NCBI RefSeq assembly: GCF_009724245.1 | Contig: NZ_WNNK01000004.1 | Coordinates: 1 to 64,000, forward strand | Length of the DNA stretch: 64,000 nt | Source of the DNA: Pseudomonas spelaei | GTDB taxonomy: Bacteria > Pseudomonadota > Gammaproteobacteria > Pseudomonadales > Pseudomonadaceae | Direction: 5' to 3' | Shown: one piece after another, positions 59,369-64,000 of the stretch | Layout of the letters: each line of letters opens with the position of its first letter | Position numbering within the stretch: position 1 is the stretch's first letter | The notes under the pieces: model-generated | What the model saw: the letters and a program-made list of their open reading frames with translations, nothing else | Databases searched by the model: none | What the model was told of the DNA's origin: nothing | Translations under genes and position numbers: made by a program

Positions 59369-60139
59369 ATGTCGATTTTGCAGGCCATCAGAACCTTCTT
59401 CTTTTACCTGCTGTTGGGCACCAGTTCGTTTCTCTGGTGCACCCTGAGCTTTTTTATCGCACCTTTTTTGCCGTTCAAGGCGCGCTATCGTTTCATTAAT
59501 GTCTTTTGGTGCCGCTGCGCGTTGTGGCTGACCAAGGTGTTCCTGAATATTCGTTTCGAGATCAAGGGCGCCGAAAACGTCCCGGACCAGCCTTGCGTGA
59601 TTCTGTCCAACCACCAAAGCACCTGGGAAACCTTCTTCCTGTCTGCCTACTTCTCACCGTTGAGCCAGGTGCTCAAGCGTGAGTTGCTGTACGTGCCGTT
59701 CTTCGGCTGGGCCATGGCCATGTTGCGACCGATCGCCATCGACCGCGACAACCCCAAGGCGGCACTCAAACATGTGGCAAAGAAGGGGGATGAGCTGCTC
59801 AAGGATGGGGTTTGGGTACTGATCTTCCCGGAAGGCACGCGTGTGCCGTATGGCACCGTCGGCAAGTTCTCCCGAGGAGGTACGGCGTTGGCGGTCAATG
59901 CCAACCTGCCCGTGCTGCCGATTGCCCACAACGCCGGCAAGTTCTGGCCGAAGACCGGTTGGGCCAAGCGCGAAGGCACCATTACCGTGGTGATCGGCGA
60001 ACCGATGTACGCCGAAGGTGAAGGACCGCGAGCTATTGCGGCGCTCAATGACCGCGCCGCAGCGTGGAATGAGGCACAGCAACGGGCCATGGGTTCATTG
60101 CCGCCGCTACCTGTTGAAATTGATTCGGCGGCAATTTGA
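59369..60139 (+). CDS. 1-acyl-sn-glycerol-3-phosphate acyltransferase (PlsC family)
   Basis: This inner-membrane enzyme makes phosphatidic acid from lysophosphatidic acid. The 256-residue protein has an N-terminal membrane segment and the catalytic SNHQSTWETF, where the usual HX4D reads HX4E as in this Pseudomonas subfamily, plus FPEGTRVPYG and the C-terminal VIGEPM. It lies in the same order as in P. aeruginosa next to gyrB. Confidence 0.93.
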   Translation: MSILQAIRTFFFYLLLGTSSFLWCTLSFFIAPFLPFKARYRFINVFWCRCALWLTKVFLNIRFEIKGAENVPDQPCVILSNHQSTWETFFLSAYFSPLSQVLKRELLYVPFFGWAMAMLRPIAIDRDNPKAALKHVAKKGDELLKDGVWVLIFPEGTRVPYGTVGKFSRGGTALAVNANLPVLPIAHNAGKFWPKTGWAKREGTITVVIGEPMYAEGEGPRAIAALNDRAAAWNEAQQRAMGSLPPLPVEIDSAAI

Positions 60140-60144
60140 GTTTC

Positions 60145-60153
60145 TGTGGATAA
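60145..60153 (-). other. DnaA box downstream of plsC
   Basis: TGTGGATAA, a perfect DnaA 9-mer, starts an AT-rich stretch of about 120 bases (60145-60267) between the acyltransferase gene and a terminator. Confidence 0.6.
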
Positions 60154-60267
60154 CCTGTGTACGGTTTGTTGGCGAATTGACGTTTTTATCGAATAACTTG
60201 CTGATTTATTTACATATTTCTCAAGCTCATAAAACAACAAAAAAGGTGCATAAGTTTTTTCCGCATT

Positions 60268-60296
60268 AAAAAACCGGCTCTCGCAGCCGGTTTTTT
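60268..60296. terminator. Strong bidirectional rho-independent terminator
   Basis: AAAAAACCGGCT-CTCGC-AGCCGGTTTTTT sits between the convergent acyltransferase and histidine kinase genes and carries T-runs in both directions. Confidence 0.9.
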
Positions 60297-60321
60297 ATGC
60301 ACAGGTAAAAAGCGTGCCAAC

Positions 60322-62625
60322 TCACTCCTTCCACAGCGGTAATTGCAGGCTGAATGTGGTGCCTTTCCCTACCTCACTCTCACACTCGACACGTCCGCCA
60401 TGACGATCCACTACCGCCTTGACCATGGTCAACCCCAACCCCAAGCCCTCGCTGCCTTGGGACGACGCAAAGCGCCGGTACTGGCCAAACAAGACAGGCA
60501 AGTCCTCGGGGGCAATGCCAGGGCCTTGGTCGCTGATTCGACATGTCAGGCACTCGCCAGCACAGCTCAGGCTCAACGTTACCGTGGTCCCGGACGGGCT
60601 GTATTTGATCGCGTTCTCCAGCACGTTGAACAGAGCGCGAGTCAGCAGCGATTGATCCGCCGAGACCATCTCCTCGCCGGCCTCGTCCAGATCGTGAACC
60701 AAGTGGATACCCTTCAGTTGGGCAATTAGCGCCACTTGGTCAAACGCGTCGAGTACCAGCATGGCGAACAAGCTGGGCTGGAACTGATAGCCGTCGGATT
60801 CGGCCTTGGCCAACTGGACGAATGACTCAGTGAGGTTCAAGGCACGCCGCACCTGCTGTTCGATCTGGGCGAATACCGGTGTGTCCCTTGAGGATTCGTG
60901 GCGCTGGACATCCAGCAAGGCCAGGATCGCCGAATGAGGCGCGCGCAGGTCATGGGACAAAAAGCGCAGCAGGGTTTCCCGTTGCTGCTGTGCATCACGC
61001 TCGATGCTCAAGTCCGTCATGCTCAGCAGCCACCCTAGAGCCACCTCGCCATCTGCCGGCCGCAGGGGAGCCAGGTCCAGGCGCAGGCTGCGTTGTTGGG
61101 TATCGCGAAACTCAACGATCTCCAACGTCGATAAAGAAGGACGAAGGCCATCCTGTAGCGGTGGGTAACCCAATCCAGCCAGTTGCCCAAGCAGGTTTTC
61201 GGCAATCAACTCATTATCAAACACGTCTCGGGCAATCCGGTTAGCCAGCAGGATGTTTCCCACCGGGTCGGTGATCAACGTGGCCACTGGCAAACATTCC
61301 AGGCCATCCGCCATGAAGCGCCGGGTGTCGCGGGTACGACTAACAGCCTGTTCCAGGGCGAAGATCCGTCCTTGCAATACATCGCCCTTGCTAGCGGGTG
61401 CACGACGGCGCTCCGGCAGCACCTTGGGTTCGTTATCCAGGCGAGCCAGTTCCCAACCGAAATAGGCAAGGATCACACTCAGGCGACGCCAGTTCCAAAT
61501 CAGGTAGGCCAGCAGCAAGCCGATCAGACACGCTGCGGGCGACCACCAGCCACCCAGGCGCAACAAGCCCCAGGAGCCGAGGAGGGCGGCGCTCATGCAG
61601 CCCAGGGTCAACCACAGCGCGTAGCGCGGACGGAACAACAGCAACCCCAGCAGCAGAGCCACCATGGAGGTTGCCATCAACGCTGCCAACCAACCGGGCA
61701 ACACTACGATGCTGCGTTCTTGCAGCAAGCCATTGAGAATGTTGGCCTGAATCTCAACACCGGCGGTAGTACCCACACTGGCCGACAGCGGCGTGACGTA
61801 ACGATCGCCCATACCGGGCGCAGTGGCGCCCACTAGAATCAGGCGATTTCGCAAAATCTCAGGCGGAACCTCTCCACGTAACACGCTGACATAGGGAACG
61901 CTGGCAAAGCCGGCACTGGCATCAATGAAGGGGATCCGAATGGCGTTCTCCCGTTGCCAATCGGAACGCTCTGATGGCCCGGACAAGCCAGGCATCGCGT
62001 CGTCCTGTCCAGCCAGTTCGAACGCCAGCCACGCCAATTGTGGCGTCATTTGGCCGGGCGGCCCTTCACGTAAATAAAGGCTGCGAACAATGCCATCGCT
62101 GTCGGCCTCGACATTGATATGGCCAACACCCCGGGCACAATCACGTAACGGCAGCACGGGTTGGATTTGCGCCACAGGCTGACCGTAGCGGGGCGCTCCC
62201 TCGCGAATCAGTGGCAGCAATACATTGCCGGCGTTGCAGATGGCTTCGGCCAAACGCTGATCATTGTCGGGCTCACGCGCCGGTTCGCTGAAAATCACAT
62301 CAAACAGAATACCTGCAGGCTTGGCAGCGCTCAGGCGATCAATGAGGTCGGCATGCACACGTCGCGACCACGGCCACTGGCCCAATTGTTTAAGGCTGCG
62401 GTCATCAATGGTCACCAGCAGAATGCGCGGATCAACCGGCAAAGGGCTCAAACGGCGGAGGCTGTCATACAGCAGGTTATTGGGGGAGAGTCCCGGGCTG
62501 AGCGACAGGAATGCCGTCATGGGCAACAACAGGAGGCTGATCCACAGCCACTCACGAACCAGGCCGTTGAACAGCCGCTGGGCCTGAGTCGGCTGGCGCT
62601 TTTCAGCCCTGCGCCACAGCCTCAC
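60322..62625 (-). CDS. CHASE2-domain sensor histidine kinase
   Basis: The 767-residue protein has an N-terminal membrane helix (residues about 27-45), an extracytoplasmic CHASE2 domain (about 50-330, with VTIDDRSLKQLGQWPWSRRVHADLI and RLILVGATAPGMGDRYVTPL), three helices near 330-400, a PAS-like region and a kinase module: H-box SHDLRAPHS with His558, N-box ENAIKYSP, G1 DQGPGIAPEDL and G2 GLGLGL. It presumably senses an envelope signal and phosphorylates a regulator; no response regulator is in view. It is 3 bases downstream of the FecR-domain gene. Confidence 0.93.
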   Translation of the reverse strand: MRLWRRAEKRQPTQAQRLFNGLVREWLWISLLLLPMTAFLSLSPGLSPNNLLYDSLRRLSPLPVDPRILLVTIDDRSLKQLGQWPWSRRVHADLIDRLSAAKPAGILFDVIFSEPAREPDNDQRLAEAICNAGNVLLPLIREGAPRYGQPVAQIQPVLPLRDCARGVGHINVEADSDGIVRSLYLREGPPGQMTPQLAWLAFELAGQDDAMPGLSGPSERSDWQRENAIRIPFIDASAGFASVPYVSVLRGEVPPEILRNRLILVGATAPGMGDRYVTPLSASVGTTAGVEIQANILNGLLQERSIVVLPGWLAALMATSMVALLLGLLLFRPRYALWLTLGCMSAALLGSWGLLRLGGWWSPAACLIGLLLAYLIWNWRRLSVILAYFGWELARLDNEPKVLPERRRAPASKGDVLQGRIFALEQAVSRTRDTRRFMADGLECLPVATLITDPVGNILLANRIARDVFDNELIAENLLGQLAGLGYPPLQDGLRPSLSTLEIVEFRDTQQRSLRLDLAPLRPADGEVALGWLLSMTDLSIERDAQQQRETLLRFLSHDLRAPHSAILALLDVQRHESSRDTPVFAQIEQQVRRALNLTESFVQLAKAESDGYQFQPSLFAMLVLDAFDQVALIAQLKGIHLVHDLDEAGEEMVSADQSLLTRALFNVLENAIKYSPSGTTVTLSLSCAGECLTCRISDQGPGIAPEDLPVLFGQYRRFASSQGSEGLGLGLTMVKAVVDRHGGRVECESEVGKGTTFSLQLPLWKE

Positions 62626-62628
62626 CGG

Positions 62629-63639
62629 TCAACCGCCGGAGGTCTGCTGCACACGCGTCGCGGGTGGGTAGTAGAAAATGTCATAGACCCCGGTGGCGCC
62701 CTCCAGTCCCTGTTCATCATAGGCAGACAAGCGCACGTGGTAGAACGACGCTTTCAGCCCAGTGAAGCTCATTTGCGGCTTACTGGAGAAGTTTTCCTGT
62801 TTGATGTTCATGAATTCCTTATCGGTAGCGACCTGTGCCCGATAACGCTGAGCGCCCGGCAGCGGTCGCAGGAACAGGGTCCAGACCGGCGCGTCGCCCT
62901 TCTGGCCATCCTGGCCCACCAAGGTGGGTGGGTCCAGCAGCTCCACTGGCTTGAGCTCCCCTTGTTTCTTGAACACCAAACCTTGGCGTGCGCCGACCTT
63001 CACTTCGCCCGCTACCGGACCAACCACCGGTTTCTTTTTAACGGGTTTGGTGGTGGGCGGCGTCTCGTCCCGATTGACTGCCACTTGTCCATTGAGCACC
63101 TCGACCACCGATTGTTCGCCATCGTTGCGAACCCGGAAGTGCGTACCGCGTACACCCAGCACGCCCACCGGGGTCACAATCTGGAAACGGTCATAATCGC
63201 TGGCACGTTTGATCACATAGGCCTCGACCTGACCCTGCTCAAGAATGACCTGAGGGATCGCCTGTTCCTCCACCAAGTGCAATCGGACCTGGGAACTGGA
63301 CGGCAGCACGATCCGTGAACCATCCCCCAACAACAGGCTGACAAATGCCGAAGGGGAGGTTTTCACACTCTCCTGCTCATCAATAACCATACCTTCCATC
63401 AGAACCGTCGACACGCCTTTGTCATCCAGCTTCCAGGCTTCGCCTGTCAGATGCTGAACGACAGCCGGCAACGGCTGCGCACGACATAGCAGATTGTCGT
63501 CAACGTAGGGGGCACGGGGAAGAGCGGGGCGCGCAACGGCAGGCAGACTCAATGCGCCCAGAGAAACGATCAGGCCTGAGCCCAACAGTGTGGAAAAGAG
63601 GTGGCGGTATCGGTAGGAAAAGGAGGTCATGGCGCTCAT
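62629..63639 (-). CDS. FecR-domain periplasmic protein
   Basis: The protein has a signal peptide (cleavage near PAVARPA), a FecR-type domain (roughly residues 90-200, with LLLGDGSRIVLPSSSQVRLH and GVLGVRGTHFRVRNDGEQSVVEVLNGQVAV) and a C-terminal fibronectin-III-like region containing FLRPLPGAQRYRAQVATD. It is not a classical TonB-linked FecR anti-sigma factor: no sigma factor or receptor gene adjoins. Co-transcription with the CHASE2 kinase suggests it modulates or anchors that sensor. The start is uncertain (TTG 63642, ATG 63639 or ATG 63630), and none has a good Shine-Dalgarno. Confidence 0.88.
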   Translation of the reverse strand: MSAMTSFSYRYRHLFSTLLGSGLIVSLGALSLPAVARPALPRAPYVDDNLLCRAQPLPAVVQHLTGEAWKLDDKGVSTVLMEGMVIDEQESVKTSPSAFVSLLLGDGSRIVLPSSSQVRLHLVEEQAIPQVILEQGQVEAYVIKRASDYDRFQIVTPVGVLGVRGTHFRVRNDGEQSVVEVLNGQVAVNRDETPPTTKPVKKKPVVGPVAGEVKVGARQGLVFKKQGELKPVELLDPPTLVGQDGQKGDAPVWTLFLRPLPGAQRYRAQVATDKEFMNIKQENFSSKPQMSFTGLKASFYHVRLSAYDEQGLEGATGVYDIFYYPPATRVQQTSGG

Positions 63640-63642
63640 CAA

Positions 63643-64000
63643 GATTCTGGTTCTAATGGGTCATCAGAAAGCACTTTCAGAAAGCGTCTTGCAGCAGGAA
63701 GACCTTGAACGCCGCCTACGATACCCGATGATGTATCGCACTCGATAGCGGTAATGTCTGAGCGTGGAATCCATTGCAGAGGATGACACGTCCCTGTGTC
63801 GAACCCGGGTTATATCCCGGTCCGGGGTACATATCGAAGAGATACCCTCCCTCTCATCCCTCCGACAACAGTCCGTAGCGAACCTCGGACTGCGGTTGAC
63901 ACATCCTGTGTCGGAGCGCGTCCCGCGCTCCAATCTGTGTGTCACTCAGCGGGAGAGAATTTACCTACAGCGGAGGTGCATCAGGGGAATCTGCAACATT
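63643..64000. other. Leader/intergenic region upstream of FecR gene, hairpin-rich
   Basis: This gap contains no convincing gene; the open frame at 63664-63945 (minus) reads through several hairpins and has an arginine/serine-rich product. Five inverted repeats crowd 63785-63931, described in a separate entry. No terminator separates them from the FecR gene. Confidence 0.7.
63785..63931 (-). ncRNA. GGA-loop hairpin array, candidate Rsm-binding leader or sRNA
   Basis: On the minus strand, in order: GGAGCGCG-GGA-CGCGCTCC (63931-63913), GACACA-GGA-TGTGTC (63912-63898, directly abutting), CAGTCCG-N10-CGGACTG (63892-63869), CCGGG-ATATAA-CCCGG (63820-63805) and GACAC-AGGGAC-GTGTC (63800-63785). The first two have GGA triloops and the last an ANGGAN hexaloop, the RsmA/CsrA recognition form. 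About ten GGA triplets lie in 165 bases. Whether it is an untranslated leader or a separate RNA cannot be told. Confidence 0.5.

Noticed and set aside
59369..60139. Loss of the catalytic aspartate in the PlsC-type HX4D motif (HQSTWE)
   Set aside because: Glutamate at this position is, as I recall, normal in this acyltransferase subfamily, so it is not evidence of inactivation.
63664..63945. 93-codon open frame upstream of the FecR gene
   Set aside because: It crosses all the hairpins, is rich in Arg, Ser and Cys and has no recognisable start context.

Overview
The window is chromosomal DNA of a Pseudomonas, most likely of the P. fluorescens group. The evidence is the GC-rich coding sequence, the many GAGCTGGCTTGCCTGCGAT and GAGCGGGCTTGCTCGC REP/REPIN hairpins, and a gene order that matches, from memory, the origin-proximal arm of P. 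aeruginosa (plsC-gmhB-glyS-glyQ-tag-lpxL ... trkA-rsmB-fmt-def-LysM protein-dprA-tsaC-qor-hemF-aroE ... betC ... trpI/trpBA ... prlC ... SulP-carbonic anhydrase ... caa3 oxidase). The right end should lie close to gyrB/oriC. I see no tRNA, rRNA, IS element, prophage or CRISPR array. Almost everything is core genome, so most novelty lies in small regulatory or domain-level features.

Layout, left to right. 0.3-2.8 kb: metNIQ methionine ABC importer. 3-11.6 kb: a long minus-strand operon for a caa3/aa3-type cytochrome c oxidase (subunits II, I, III) with its copper and heme A assembly factors (Cox11/CtaG, SURF1, a Sco-like protein, Cox15, CyoE, Sco1). 11.9-15 kb: a conserved hypothetical gene, then a SulP anion transporter paired with a beta-carbonic anhydrase. 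15.2-16.3 kb: a radical SAM gene behind a perfect LexA box. 16.3-20.2 kb: a three-gene membrane gluconate 2-dehydrogenase. 20.5-24.8 kb: a periplasmic phosphatase, YheV, oligopeptidase A (PrlC), gamma-carbonic anhydrase and a HAD phosphatase. 24.9-30 kb: small envelope and stress genes (zinc-peptidase lipoprotein, two tandem paralogous lipoproteins, two DUF1161 paralogues, OsmC, a luciferase-like oxidoreductase, dodecin, a DUF883 protein). 30-33.1 kb: trpI divergent from trpBA. 33.2-38 kb: an RcnB-like protein and a D-galactonate catabolic operon (dgoK, dgoA, dgoD, MFS transporter). 38.1-43.7 kb: a DOPA-dioxygenase-like gene and the choline-O-sulfate locus (LysR regulator, betC, betX, SulP). 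43.7-49.3 kb: aroE-hemF, qor, tsaC, dprA and an envelope protein. 49.5-53.7 kb: def-fmt-rsmB-trkA. 53.7-60.1 kb: TPR protein, lipid A acyltransferase, tag, glyQS, gmhB, plsC-type acyltransferase. 60.3-63.6 kb: a CHASE2 histidine kinase with a FecR-domain periplasmic protein.

Points most worth a second look: (1) a run of hairpins just upstream of the FecR/CHASE2 genes whose apical loops read GGA on the strand of those genes, like RsmA/RsmE (CsrA) binding RNAs; (2) a perfect 14-bp-arm palindrome that combines a LexA box with the ribosome-binding site of the radical SAM gene; (3) the protein encoded between dprA and def, which lacks the N-terminal LysM domain I expect at this locus; (4) six perfect, co-oriented DnaA boxes between 47.9 and 60.2 kb; (5) a Sco-like CxxxC protein hidden among the oxidase assembly genes; and (6) a 20-bp-spaced direct repeat over the dgo promoter.
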